Part shown: positions 52,822 through 60,959 of the stretch, in pieces
How positions within the stretch are numbered: position 1 is the first letter of the stretch
Layout: every line of letters starts with the position of its first letter
Assembly: GCF_022229005.1 (NCBI RefSeq)
Contig: NZ_JAKKFD010000028.1
Location: 1 to 64,000 of the forward strand
Reading direction: 5' to 3'
DNA: 64,000 nucleotides
Source of the DNA: Micromonospora trifolii
GTDB lineage: Bacteria; Actinomycetota; Actinomycetes; Mycobacteriales; Micromonosporaceae
The notes under the pieces: generated by a model
Database searches by the model: none
Told to the model about the DNA's origin: nothing
Seen by the model: only the letters and a program-made list of their open reading frames with translations
Translations under genes and position numbers: made by a program

Positions 52822-53035
52822 TCTGGAGGAATCGCGGCGGCGACGGCGCGCCGCAGAGTGACGACAAAATCGCAGGTGGTGATGACGATCGATGGACCTC
52901 GGACGTTCGGCGTACCGAATCGCCCGCTGTGGAGATCGTCATCTCGGCCGGTCGCGCTATTCAACGACCGGGGAACGTGTGATCTGCTTCTGCCTGGCGT
53001 GAACTGAAATTCCAAGCGAACTTGTGGGGAGTCGC
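52822..53035. other. 214-bp gap before pssD/pssE-like genes
   Basis: No gene. The stretch is less GC-rich than its neighbours (e.g. GACGACAAAATCGCAGGTGG) and probably holds a separate promoter for the three glycosyltransferase genes; boxes could not be assigned. Confidence 0.5.
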
Positions 53036-53515
53036 GTGGACACGAACAACGACGACAGTGGGGCGCCGGTGCTGCTGCTGGTCGGCTCCAGCGGCGGCCA
53101 TCTGGCCCAACTACTGGCCCTTCGGCCCTGGTACGAACAGCAGCGGCGCTGCTGGGTCACCTTCGACACCCCGGAGGCGGTGTCGCTGCTGGCCGGCGAG
53201 GACCTCGTGCCGGCACACCACCCGACCACCCGCAACGTGCCGAACCTGCTGCGCAACGCGCTGCTGGCCTGGCGGGTGCTGCGGGCCCGACGGGTCGCCG
53301 CCGTGGTCACCACCGGTGCCGGGGTGGCGGTGCCGTTCGTGGTGCTGGCCCGGCTGCGGCGCATCCCGACCGTCTACATCGAGGTGTACGACCGGATCGA
53401 CACCCCGACGTTGACCGCTCGGCTCTGCCGGCCGTTCCTGTCCGCGATGCTCGTGCAGTGGGACGAGCAGCGCCGGCAGTACCCCGAGGCGACAGTCGTC
53501 GGGACGCTGCTGTGA
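53036..53515 (+). CDS. PssD/Alg14-like glycosyltransferase subunit
   Basis: A 159-residue protein with the Alg14/PssD N-terminal motif VLLLVGSSGGHLAQLL and the following VVTTGAGVAVPFVVLARL, TVYIEVYDRID segments. In Alg13/14-type enzymes this half binds the membrane acceptor and docks the catalytic half encoded by the next gene. GTG 53036 has GGGGAG 4 nt upstream and is preferred over GTG 53024. The stop overlaps the pssE-like start (GTGA). Confidence 0.85.
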   Translation: MDTNNDDSGAPVLLLVGSSGGHLAQLLALRPWYEQQRRCWVTFDTPEAVSLLAGEDLVPAHHPTTRNVPNLLRNALLAWRVLRARRVAAVVTTGAGVAVPFVVLARLRRIPTVYIEVYDRIDTPTLTARLCRPFLSAMLVQWDEQRRQYPEATVVGTLL

Positions 53516-54186
53516 CCCGGGAGACGGGCACCGCCCGGCGTCCGCAACCCCGACCGGCCACCGAGGCGGCCCGCCTGCCGCGCCAGCGCGACAGCTCGGC
53601 GGTCGCCCAGCTCCGACTGCTGGTCGCTGTGGGCACCGACAAGCACCCCTTCGACCGGCTCGTCGACTGGGTGGCGCAGTGGCACGCGCAGGCCGCCGGG
53701 CCGATCGGGCTGATCGTGCAGCACGGGCACACCAGCGCGCCCCAGCTGACCGGCGCGGTGCCGTTCCTCGGCCACGACGCGTTGCAACAGGCGATGATCG
53801 ATGCGGATCTGGTGGTCTGCCACGGTGGTCCGGCGACCATCCTGGAGGCCCGCCGGCACGGCCACCTGCCCATCGTGGTGCCCCGCGATCCGGCGCGCGG
53901 TGAGCACGTCGACAACCACCAGCTCCTCTTCGCCCGCCGGCTCGGCGCCGCAGGGTTGGTGGCGCTCTGCGAGACCCGGGAGGCCCTGCACGACGCGTTG
54001 GCCGCCGGGGTGGCCGACCCGTCCCGGTACGCGGTGGCCGCCGACCCGGAGGCGCACGAGGCACGACGGGCGGCGGTGGCCCGGGTCGGGCAGATCGTCG
54101 ACGACCTGGTGGCCCGTTCGACCCCGCGCCCACCCCGGTGGCGGGCCTGGTCCCGGCCGCGCCCGGGTACGGAGGAGATTCGATGA
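53512..54186 (+). CDS. PssE/Alg13-like glycosyltransferase subunit
   Basis: A 224-residue protein with the glycosyltransferase-28 C-terminal fold: LLVAVGTDKHPFDRLVDWV, ADLVVCHGGPATILEARRHG and LPIVVPRDPARGEHVDNHQ, the UDP-sugar binding signature of PssE/MurG-type proteins. It carries an extra 45-residue polar N-terminus. Together with the PssD-like protein it should form one UDP-sugar transferase adding the second sugar or so to a lipid-linked repeat unit. Start and stop overlap both neighbours. Confidence 0.87.
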   Translation: MTRETGTARRPQPRPATEAARLPRQRDSSAVAQLRLLVAVGTDKHPFDRLVDWVAQWHAQAAGPIGLIVQHGHTSAPQLTGAVPFLGHDALQQAMIDADLVVCHGGPATILEARRHGHLPIVVPRDPARGEHVDNHQLLFARRLGAAGLVALCETREALHDALAAGVADPSRYAVAADPEAHEARRAAVARVGQIVDDLVARSTPRPPRWRAWSRPRPGTEEIR

Positions 54187-55106
54187 CCCAGCAGCCGAGC
54201 GTCAGCGTCGTGGTGCCCACCCGGGACCGCCCCGAGCTGCTGCGGGCCGCGGTGCGCGCGACCCTGGCACAGGACTACCCGGGCCTGATCGAGGTCGTCG
54301 TGGTGTTCGACCAGTCCGTCCCGGACGAGTCGTTGACCGAGCTGGGAAGCGGCCCGGCCCGCGTGGTGCGGGTGATCCGCAACGCCCGTACTCCCGGGTT
54401 GGCAGGTGCGCGCAACAGCGGCACCCTCGCGGCCGAGGGCGAGCTGGTCGCGTTCTGCGACGACGACGACGAGTGGCTGCCCGGCAAGCTGGCCGCCCAG
54501 GTCGACGCGCTGGCCGGCGATCCGGCGGCCGAGTTCGTCTGCTGCGGCATCCGGGTCAACTACGACGGGCACACCGTCGACCGGGTGCTCGACAAGGACC
54601 GGATCACCCTGGACGACCTGCTGCGCGACCGGATGACGGAGCTGCACCCGTCGACCTTCCTGATCCGCGCCACCGCCTTGCGAAACGGGTTCGGGCTGGT
54701 CGACGAGGAGATCCCGGGCAGCTACGCGGAGGACTACGAGTTCCTGTTGCGGGCCGCGCGCAGCGCGCCGCTGATCAACCTGCGGACGCCGTCGGTGCTG
54801 GTCCGCTGGCACAAGCGCTCGTACTTCGCGCAGCGCTGGGACACCATCTCCGAGGCGTTGCAGTGGTTGCTGCGGCGCTACCCGGAGTTCGCCAGTCAAC
54901 CGGCCGGCGAGGCTCGGGTGGCCGGGCAGATCGCGTTCGCCCAGGCCGCCTCCGGCGACCGCCGGGGCGCGCTGCGCTGGGCCCGGCGCACCCTGCGGAG
55001 CAATCCCCGCGAGCCGCGCGCCTACCTGGCCCTCGCCGTCGCCGGTCGGGTGGTCCGGGCCGACGCGGTGCTGCGCACCCTGCACAAGCGCGGTCGGGGG
55101 ATCTGA
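54183..55106 (+). CDS. Family 2 glycosyltransferase
   Basis: A 307-residue GT-A fold enzyme with SVSVVVPTRDRPELL at the N-terminus and the metal-binding acidic run CDDDDEWLPGK (Asp93-96), then the HPSTFLIR and EDYEFLLRAA acceptor-side motifs. No TM segment, so a peripheral enzyme. It ends the polysaccharide locus. ATG 54183 overlaps the PssE-like stop (ATGA). A strong terminator follows immediately. Confidence 0.9.
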   Translation: MTQQPSVSVVVPTRDRPELLRAAVRATLAQDYPGLIEVVVVFDQSVPDESLTELGSGPARVVRVIRNARTPGLAGARNSGTLAAEGELVAFCDDDDEWLPGKLAAQVDALAGDPAAEFVCCGIRVNYDGHTVDRVLDKDRITLDDLLRDRMTELHPSTFLIRATALRNGFGLVDEEIPGSYAEDYEFLLRAARSAPLINLRTPSVLVRWHKRSYFAQRWDTISEALQWLLRRYPEFASQPAGEARVAGQIAFAQAASGDRRGALRWARRTLRSNPREPRAYLALAVAGRVVRADAVLRTLHKRGRGI

Positions 55107-55134
55107 GCCGCCGCCCGTGTGAGCGGGCGGCGGC
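55107..55134. terminator. Terminator at the right end of the polysaccharide locus
   Basis: Perfect 11-bp stem GCCGCCGCCCG / CGGGCGGCGGC with a 6-nt loop, starting right after the GT2 stop. It isolates aroC from the island. Confidence 0.75.
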
Positions 55135-55200
55135 GTCCGCTGGGCGGGACGCCCCGGGGAGAGCGCCGCGTCGGTGGCCCGCCGTGACAGACTGACCGCT

Positions 55201-56379
55201 GTGTTGCGCTGGCTGACTGCAGGTGAATCGCATGGTCCCGCCCTCGTCGCGATGTTGGAGGGGGTGCCGGCCGGTATCGAGGTGACCACCACCGAGATCG
55301 CCGACGAGCTGGCCCGTCGACGGCTGGGCTACGGCCGGGGCGCCCGGATGTCGTTCGAGCGGGACGAGGTCGAGCTGCTCGGCGGCCTGCGGCACGGTGT
55401 GACCCTGGGCAGCCCGGTGGCGATCCGGGTCGGCAACTCCGAGTGGCCGAAGTGGCAGACAGTGATGGCCGCCGACCCGGTCGACCCCGACGAGCTGGCC
55501 CGGCAGGCCCGCAACGCCCCGCTGACCCGCCCCCGGCCGGGCCACGCGGACCTGGCCGGCATGCAGAAGTACGGCCACACCGACGCCCGGCCGATCCTGG
55601 AACGCGCCAGCGCACGGGAGACCGCAGCCCGGGTGGCAGTCGGCACTGTCGCCAAGGCGCTGATCCGTCAGGCGCTCGGCATCGAGATCGTCTCGCACGT
55701 CGTCGAGCTGGGCCCGGTGGCGGCGAAGCCCGGGTTGCGTCCCACTCCGTCCGACACGGCCCGGATCGACGCCGACCCGCTGCGCTGCCTCGACCCGGAG
55801 GCCAGCGCCCTGATGGTCGCCGAGGTCGATGCCGCGAAGAAGGCCGCCGACACCCTCGGCGGTGTGGTCGAGGTGCTGGCGTACGGGGTGCCACCGGGGT
55901 TGGGCAGCCACGTGCAGTGGGACCGCAAGCTCGACGCCCGGCTGGCCACCGCGCTGATGTCCATTCAGGCGATCAAGGGCGTGGAGATCGGCGACGGCTG
56001 GCAGCAGGCCCGGTCCCGCGGCTCGGAGGCGCACGACGAGATCATCCCGTCGGCCACCGGCGTCCGCCGGGTCACCGACCGGGCCGGCGGGCTGGAGGGT
56101 GGCATCACCACCGGCGAGCCGCTGCGGGTCCGCGCCGCGATGAAGCCGATCTCCTCGCTGAACCGGGCGCTGGCCACAGTGGACGTCACCACCGGTGAGC
56201 CGGCCACCGCGATCAACCAGCGTTCCGACGTCTGCGCGGTGCCCGCCGCCGCGGTGGTCGCCGAGGCGATGGTGGCGCTGGTGCTGGCCGAGGCGGCCAC
56301 CGAGAAGTTCGGCGGAGACTCGATCGCCGAGATCCGCCGCAACCTGGCCGGCTACCTCGACGCGCTGGTCATCCGCTGA
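55201..56379 (+). CDS. aroC: Chorismate synthase
   Basis: A 392-residue FMN-dependent enzyme making chorismate from EPSP. It begins with the hallmark LRWLTAGESHGPAL, includes RRRLGYGRGARM, the HADLAGMQKYGHTDARPILERASARE stretch (positions about 116-141) and ends with the expected GDSIAEIRRNLAGYL. GTG 55201 is the family start; the open frame upstream is not conserved. aroK starts at its stop (TGATG), so the two are translationally coupled. Confidence 0.96.
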   Translation: MLRWLTAGESHGPALVAMLEGVPAGIEVTTTEIADELARRRLGYGRGARMSFERDEVELLGGLRHGVTLGSPVAIRVGNSEWPKWQTVMAADPVDPDELARQARNAPLTRPRPGHADLAGMQKYGHTDARPILERASARETAARVAVGTVAKALIRQALGIEIVSHVVELGPVAAKPGLRPTPSDTARIDADPLRCLDPEASALMVAEVDAAKKAADTLGGVVEVLAYGVPPGLGSHVQWDRKLDARLATALMSIQAIKGVEIGDGWQQARSRGSEAHDEIIPSATGVRRVTDRAGGLEGGITTGEPLRVRAAMKPISSLNRALATVDVTTGEPATAINQRSDVCAVPAAAVVAEAMVALVLAEAATEKFGGDSIAEIRRNLAGYLDALVIR

Positions 56380-56882
56380 TGGCACCGGTCGTCGTGCTGG
56401 TCGGCGCGCCCGGCTGCGGCAAGACCACAGTCGGGCGGGCGCTCGCCGCCACCCTCGGCGTGGAGTTCCGCGACACCGACACCGACATCGAGCAGATGGC
56501 CGGGAAGCCGATTCCGGAGATCTTCATCGACGAGGGTGAGGCGCACTTCCGTACCTTGGAACGGGCCGCCGTGGCCGCGGCGCTGGCCGGCGGCACGGGC
56601 GTGCTCGCCCTGGGCGGCGGCGCGGTGCTGGCCGAGGAGACCCGGGCGGCCCTGATCGGGCACCGGGTGGTGCACCTCTCGGTCGAGCTGCCCGACGCGG
56701 TGCGGCGGGTCGGGCTCGGCGCCGGCCGGCCGCTGCTGGCACTCAACCCACGGGCCACCCTCAAGCACCTGATGGACCAGCGCCGGCCGCTCTACGCCGA
56801 GGTGGCCACCGAGACGGTGGTCACCGACGGTCGGGCCCCGGCGCAGGTCGTCGCCGAGGTCGCCGCCCTGCTCCCGCGCTGA
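56379..56882 (+). CDS. aroK: Shikimate kinase
   Basis: A 167-residue P-loop kinase phosphorylating shikimate at O3. Walker A GAPGCGKTT is at residues 9-17, DTDTDIEQMAGKPIPEIF holds the shikimate-binding Asp, and LGGGAVLAEETR is the typical Gly-rich Walker B region. It is followed by a palindrome and a convergent hydrolase gene instead of the usual aroB. Confidence 0.94.
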   Translation: MAPVVVLVGAPGCGKTTVGRALAATLGVEFRDTDTDIEQMAGKPIPEIFIDEGEAHFRTLERAAVAAALAGGTGVLALGGGAVLAEETRAALIGHRVVHLSVELPDAVRRVGLGAGRPLLALNPRATLKHLMDQRRPLYAEVATETVVTDGRAPAQVVAEVAALLPR

Positions 56883-56894
56883 CGCGGACCTGTC

Positions 56895-56971
56895 GCGCCG
56901 ATCTTGCACTTGCTGTCCCGACACAGGGGGCAATCCCCGCATCTCGGCAACCGCAACTGCAAGATCGGCGC
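56895..56971. repeat. Intergenic palindrome after aroK
   Basis: Perfect 14-bp arms GCGCCGATCTTGCA (56895-56908) and its complement (56958-56971) with a 49-nt loop. Core GATCTTGCA is shared with the palindrome at 25679-25748. It separates the convergent aroK and hydrolase genes. Confidence 0.85.
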
Positions 56972-56984
56972 AGTGGGGTGGTCC

Positions 56985-57713
56985 TCAGGCGCGGGCGATC
57001 AGGTCTAGGACGTCGGCCAGGGCCTTCGGCTCGCTGAGCATCGGCCAGTGCCCGGTGGGCAGTTCGTGCAGCGGGCCGCCGGCCAGGCCGGTGAAGAACG
57101 GGTGCTCCTGTTGGATCATCTGCCGCACCACGCTGAGCGGGAAGGTGCTGGCGACCAGCGCGGTCGGCACCGGGCGACCGCCGGTGCGGTGGACCGGGTC
57201 GGTGGCGGCCCGCAGCGGCTGCGGGGTGGCCCGGGTGCGCAGCAGCGCGAGCGTCGGCTCGTCCAGGCCGGCCAGGTTGGTCGGGTCGGCGGCCGGATCC
57301 CAGGCCGGCGGCGGCAGCAGGTGCCCGCTGCCGATCGCGGCCCGCAGCCGTTGCTGCTCCTCCGGTGGCAGAGTGTCGAACTGTGCAGTGCCGTCCGGCA
57401 ACGGCCCACTCTCCACGTAGACGATCCGGGCGATCCGGTCCGGGACGCGGTCCGCCGCCTGGGCGGCCGGCATCCCTCCACCGGAGTGCCCGACCAGCAG
57501 TACGTCGCGCAGGTCCTCGACCTCGATCAGCCGGACGATGTCGGTGGTGTGCGTGTCCAGGCTGACCTCCGGCCCGGCGAGGTGGTCGCGTTCGGCCACA
57601 CCGGTCAGCGTCATCGGATGGACCTCGTGCCCCTGCGACCGCAGCGCGACTGTCACGTCCCGCCACGCCCAGGCACCCAGCCAGAATCCCGGCACCAGCA
57701 CGAATGTCGCCAT
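56985..57713 (-). CDS. Alpha/beta-hydrolase-fold protein
   Basis: A 242-residue putative esterase. The FVLVPGFWLGAWAW start gives the oxyanion-hole region, the nucleophile elbow is VGHSGGG, and a C-terminal His lies in LPTGHWPM. It resembles esterase/salicylate-esterase-like proteins of the EstC/pheophorbidase group. ATG 57713 follows AAGGAG. It is divergent from the WYL regulator gene, which may control it; this pair sits inside the shikimate cluster. Confidence 0.87.
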   Translation of the reverse strand: MATFVLVPGFWLGAWAWRDVTVALRSQGHEVHPMTLTGVAERDHLAGPEVSLDTHTTDIVRLIEVEDLRDVLLVGHSGGGMPAAQAADRVPDRIARIVYVESGPLPDGTAQFDTLPPEEQQRLRAAIGSGHLLPPPAWDPAADPTNLAGLDEPTLALLRTRATPQPLRAATDPVHRTGGRPVPTALVASTFPLSVVRQMIQQEHPFFTGLAGGPLHELPTGHWPMLSEPKALADVLDLIARA

Positions 57714-57792
57714 CGGTAGCTCCTTCTCTCGGTTACCGACAGACCGTACGATCGATTCCGGACAGGATCCGCCCGGTTTGAAGGAGTGGCCC

Positions 57793-58791
57793 GTGTCACA
57801 TCCCGCAGGACGGGTGCTGGCCCTGCTCGAACTGCTGCAGACCCGGCACCGGTCGACGGCCGCCGACCTCGCCGGCCACTTCGGCGTGGACGAGCGCACC
57901 GTGCGCCGATACGCGACCACGCTCGTCGAGCTGGGCATTCCGGTCACCGCCGACCGGGGCCGCTACGGCGGCTACCGGCTGCACTCCGGCTACAAGCTGC
58001 CCCCGCTGATGCTCACCGACGACGAGGCGGTGGCGGTGCTGCTCGGCCTCGTCGTCGCCGAACGGGTCGGGCTCGCCACCGAGCAGCCCGCCACCGCCAC
58101 CGCGCTGGCGAAGATCCGCCGGGTGCTGCCGGCGGCACTCGCCGACCGGCTCGCCGGCGTCCAGGAGCACCTGGGCTTCACCCTGCGTCGCCCGGAGCAG
58201 GAGCGCGGGCCGGCGTCGGGCACCCTGCTCGCGCTGGCCTCGGCGACCCGGCACCGGCAGCGGGTGGCGCTGGACTACCGCTCCTGGCGGGGCGAGCAGT
58301 CGCACCGCGAGCTCGATCCGTACGGACTGGTCTTCCACGCCGGCCGTTGGTATGTCACCGGCCACGACCACCGGCGTGGGGAGATCCGCACCTTCCGACT
58401 GGACCGGATCGGCGCGGTGACGCCCGGCGTGGCCACGTTCACAGTGCCGGACGGCTTCGAGGCGGTGGCGTGGGTGACCCGGTCGCTGGCCGGCGTGCCG
58501 TACACGCACGAGGTGGAGGTCGTGCTGGAGACCGACCTGGTCGCCGCCCGCCGCCGCATCCCGCCCAGCGTGGCCGAGTTGACCGCCACCACCGACGGGG
58601 TGCTGCTGCGGGCCCGAGCGGAGAGCCTGCCCGGTATGGTGGCGCTGCTCGCCGGGCTGGGCTGTCCGTTCACGGTCCGGCACCCGGAGGCGCTGCGCGC
58701 CGCGGTGGCCGAGCACGCCCGCCGGTTGGCGGACTGGGCCGCTCGGCCAGCAGGTGGACAGCCGCCCTCGCCGCGCCGCCCGCTGGACTAG
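57793..58791 (+). CDS. WYL-domain transcriptional regulator
   Basis: A 332-residue regulator with an N-terminal winged helix (RVLALLELLQTRHRSTAADL; DERTVRRYATTLVELGIPV) and a central WYL domain (LDPYGLVFHAGRWYVTGHD, then a basic RTFRLDRI segment), ending in a WCX-type domain. GTG 57793 is 6 nt after AAGGAG. It is divergent from the hydrolase gene and only 10 nt ahead of aroB, so aroB may be partly co-transcribed with it. Confidence 0.92.
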   Translation: MSHPAGRVLALLELLQTRHRSTAADLAGHFGVDERTVRRYATTLVELGIPVTADRGRYGGYRLHSGYKLPPLMLTDDEAVAVLLGLVVAERVGLATEQPATATALAKIRRVLPAALADRLAGVQEHLGFTLRRPEQERGPASGTLLALASATRHRQRVALDYRSWRGEQSHRELDPYGLVFHAGRWYVTGHDHRRGEIRTFRLDRIGAVTPGVATFTVPDGFEAVAWVTRSLAGVPYTHEVEVVLETDLVAARRRIPPSVAELTATTDGVLLRARAESLPGMVALLAGLGCPFTVRHPEALRAAVAEHARRLADWAARPAGGQPPSPRRPLD

Positions 58792-58801
58792 GCTGCCGGC
58801 G

Positions 58802-59881
58802 ATGGACGAGGTGACCCGGATTCCGGTCGGCGGCGAGCGGCCGTACGACGTCTTGGTGGGACGTGACCTGCTGGGCGCGCTGCCTGGCCTGCTGCCCGGC
58901 GCGACCCGGGTGGCGGTGCTGCACGCGCCTCCGCTCAAGGCCCTCGCGGACGCGCTCGGTGAGCGCCTGCGCGCCGCCGGCGTCGAGCCGCTGCCGATCG
59001 AGGTGCCCGACGCCGAGTCGGGCAAGCACATCGAGGTGGCCGCCGCCTGCTGGGACCGGCTCGGCGCGGCCGGCTTCACCCGTACCGACGCGGTGGTCGG
59101 GGTGGGCGGCGGCGCGGTGACCGACCTGGCCGGCTTCGTCGCTGCCTGCTGGTTGCGGGGGGTGCGCTGGGTGCCGGTGGCGACCTCGCTGCTGGGCATG
59201 GTCGACGCCGCGGTGGGTGGCAAGACGGGCATCAACACGTCCGCCGGCAAGAACCTGGTGGGCGCGTTCCACCCGCCGGTCGGGGTGTTGGCCGACCTGG
59301 CCACTCTGGACAGCCTGCCGGCTGTCGACCTGGCGGCCGGGTTGGCCGAGGTCGTCAAGTGCGGTTTCATCGCCGACCCGACGATCCTGGACCTCATCGA
59401 GGATGATCCGGAGGCCGCCACCGACCCCCGGGGGCCGGTGAGTCGGGAGCTGATTGAGCGGGCCATCCGGGTCAAGGCCGACGTGGTCGCCGGCGACCTG
59501 CGCGAGTCGGGCCTGCGGGAGGTGCTCAACTACGGTCACACCCTGGCCCACGCCATCGAGCAGAACGAGGGCTACCGCTGGCGCCACGGCCACGCCGTCG
59601 CCGTCGGTCTCGTGTACGCGGCCACGCTGGCCCGGCTCGCCGGGCGGCTGGACGCGCCGACCGCCGACCGGCACCGGGTCACGTTGAGCGCGCTGGGCCT
59701 GCCGGTGAGCTACCCGGTCGACGCCTGGCCGCAGCTGTTGGCCGCGATGCGGGTGGACAAGAAGACCCGGGGCAGTCGACTGCGCTTCGTGGTGCTCGAC
59801 GGGCTGGCCCGCCCGGCGATGTTGGAGGGCCCGGACGACGCATTGCTGGAGGCCGCCTACCGCGAGGTGGCCACCCCATGA
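58802..59881 (+). CDS. aroB: 3-dehydroquinate synthase
   Basis: A 359-residue NAD- and zinc-dependent enzyme converting DAHP to 3-dehydroquinate. Signatures are VGVGGGAVTDLAGFVA (NAD), GGKTGINTSAGKN (substrate), and zinc ligands in LAEVVKCG, NYGHTLAHAIEQ and RHGHAVAVG. ATG 58802 begins the conserved part. The stop overlaps the aroQ start (ATGA). It is detached from aroK by the hydrolase/WYL pair. Confidence 0.95.
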   Translation: MDEVTRIPVGGERPYDVLVGRDLLGALPGLLPGATRVAVLHAPPLKALADALGERLRAAGVEPLPIEVPDAESGKHIEVAAACWDRLGAAGFTRTDAVVGVGGGAVTDLAGFVAACWLRGVRWVPVATSLLGMVDAAVGGKTGINTSAGKNLVGAFHPPVGVLADLATLDSLPAVDLAAGLAEVVKCGFIADPTILDLIEDDPEAATDPRGPVSRELIERAIRVKADVVAGDLRESGLREVLNYGHTLAHAIEQNEGYRWRHGHAVAVGLVYAATLARLAGRLDAPTADRHRVTLSALGLPVSYPVDAWPQLLAAMRVDKKTRGSRLRFVVLDGLARPAMLEGPDDALLEAAYREVATP

Positions 59882-60303
59882 AGGTCTACGTCCTCAACGG
59901 GCCGAACCTGGGCCGGCTGGGCACCCGCGAGCCCGATGTGTACGGCGCGACCAGCTACGCGGATCTGGTGGCGCTCTGCGAGAGCACCGGCCGGGAGCTG
60001 GGGTTGGCGGTGACGGTCCGGCAGACCGACGCGGAGCATGAACTGCTCGGCTGGCTGCACACGGCGGCCGACGAGGGGGCCGCTGTGGTGCTCAACCCGG
60101 CCGCCTGGTCGCACTACTCGTACGCGGTTCGCGACGCCTGCGCCATGCTGCGGGGGCCGCTGGTGGAGGTGCACATCTCCAACATCCACACCCGTGAGGA
60201 GTTCCGGCACCACTCGGTGGTCTCGGCGGTGGCGACCGGAGTGATCTGCGGTCTCGGCATCGACGGCTATCGTCTCGCTCTGCAGCATCTGGCCACCCGC
60301 TGA
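59878..60303 (+). CDS. aroQ: Type II 3-dehydroquinate dehydratase
   Basis: A 141-residue dodecameric-type dehydroquinase. NGPNLGRLGTREPDVYG carries the flexible loop with catalytic Arg and Tyr22, followed by NPAAWSHYSYA and VEVHISNIHTREEFRHHS with the catalytic His. It forms the aroB-aroQ pair with a 4-nt overlap and supplies 3-dehydroshikimate to AroE. Confidence 0.95.
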   Translation: MKVYVLNGPNLGRLGTREPDVYGATSYADLVALCESTGRELGLAVTVRQTDAEHELLGWLHTAADEGAAVVLNPAAWSHYSYAVRDACAMLRGPLVEVHISNIHTREEFRHHSVVSAVATGVICGLGIDGYRLALQHLATR

Positions 60304-60357
60304 GGGGCCGTCGATGGGGCGCTCCGAACGGGGGGCCGTCCGATTCGACGCAGCTTG

Positions 60358-60375
60358 TAGACTTGCCAGGTCTGT
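60358..60375 (+). promoter_or_regulatory. Putative promoter element upstream of efp
   Basis: TAGACTT (60358-60364) and GGTCTGT (60369-60375), the same two elements seen upstream of yajC at 6191-6210. It probably contains the -10 box of efp-nusB, with the start ATG about 30 nt downstream. Confidence 0.4.
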
Positions 60376-60401
60376 CCGCCAATTGATGATCAAGGCAGGA
60401 A

Positions 60402-60959
60402 ATGGCCTCCACCAACGACCTCAAAAACGGCCTGGTACTCAACCTGGACGGCGAGCTCTGGGCCGTCGTCGAGTTCCAGCACGTCAAGCCCGGTAAGGGT
60501 GGTGCCTTCGTGCGCACCACGCTGAAGAACGTGCTGTCCGGGAAGGTGGTCGACAAGACCTTCAACGCGGGCACCAAGGTCGAAACCGCGACCGTTGACA
60601 AGCGCACGATGCAGTACCTGTACGCCGACGGCGAGGACTTCGTCTTCATGGATCTGGAGACCTTCGACCAGATCACCGTGCCCGGTGGCACCGTCGGTGA
60701 GGCAGCCAACTACCTGCTGCCCGAGGCGGAGGCGACAGTCGCCCAGCACGAGGGTGTGCCGCTCTACATCGAGCTGCCCACCAGCGTCGTGCTGGAGGTC
60801 ACCTACACCGAGCCGGGTCTGCAGGGCGACCGCTCGACCGGCGGCACCAAGCCGGCGACCGTGGAGACCGGCGCCACAGTGCCGGTTCCGCTGTTCATCA
60901 CCACCGGCGAGAAGATCAAGGTCGACACCCGCGACGGCCGTTACCTCGGCCGCGCCTGA
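60402..60959 (+). CDS. efp: Translation elongation factor P
   Basis: A 185-residue three-domain factor relieving ribosome stalling at polyproline stretches. The KOW-like domain I contains VKPGKGGAFVRTTLKN with Lys32 at the loop tip; domains II and III follow (TYTEPGLQGDRSTGGTKPA, IKVDTRDGRYLGRA). The window encodes several very Pro-rich proteins that would need it. AGGAA precedes the ATG; its TGA overlaps the nusB ATG. Confidence 0.96.
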   Translation: MASTNDLKNGLVLNLDGELWAVVEFQHVKPGKGGAFVRTTLKNVLSGKVVDKTFNAGTKVETATVDKRTMQYLYADGEDFVFMDLETFDQITVPGGTVGEAANYLLPEAEATVAQHEGVPLYIELPTSVVLEVTYTEPGLQGDRSTGGTKPATVETGATVPVPLFITTGEKIKVDTRDGRYLGRA

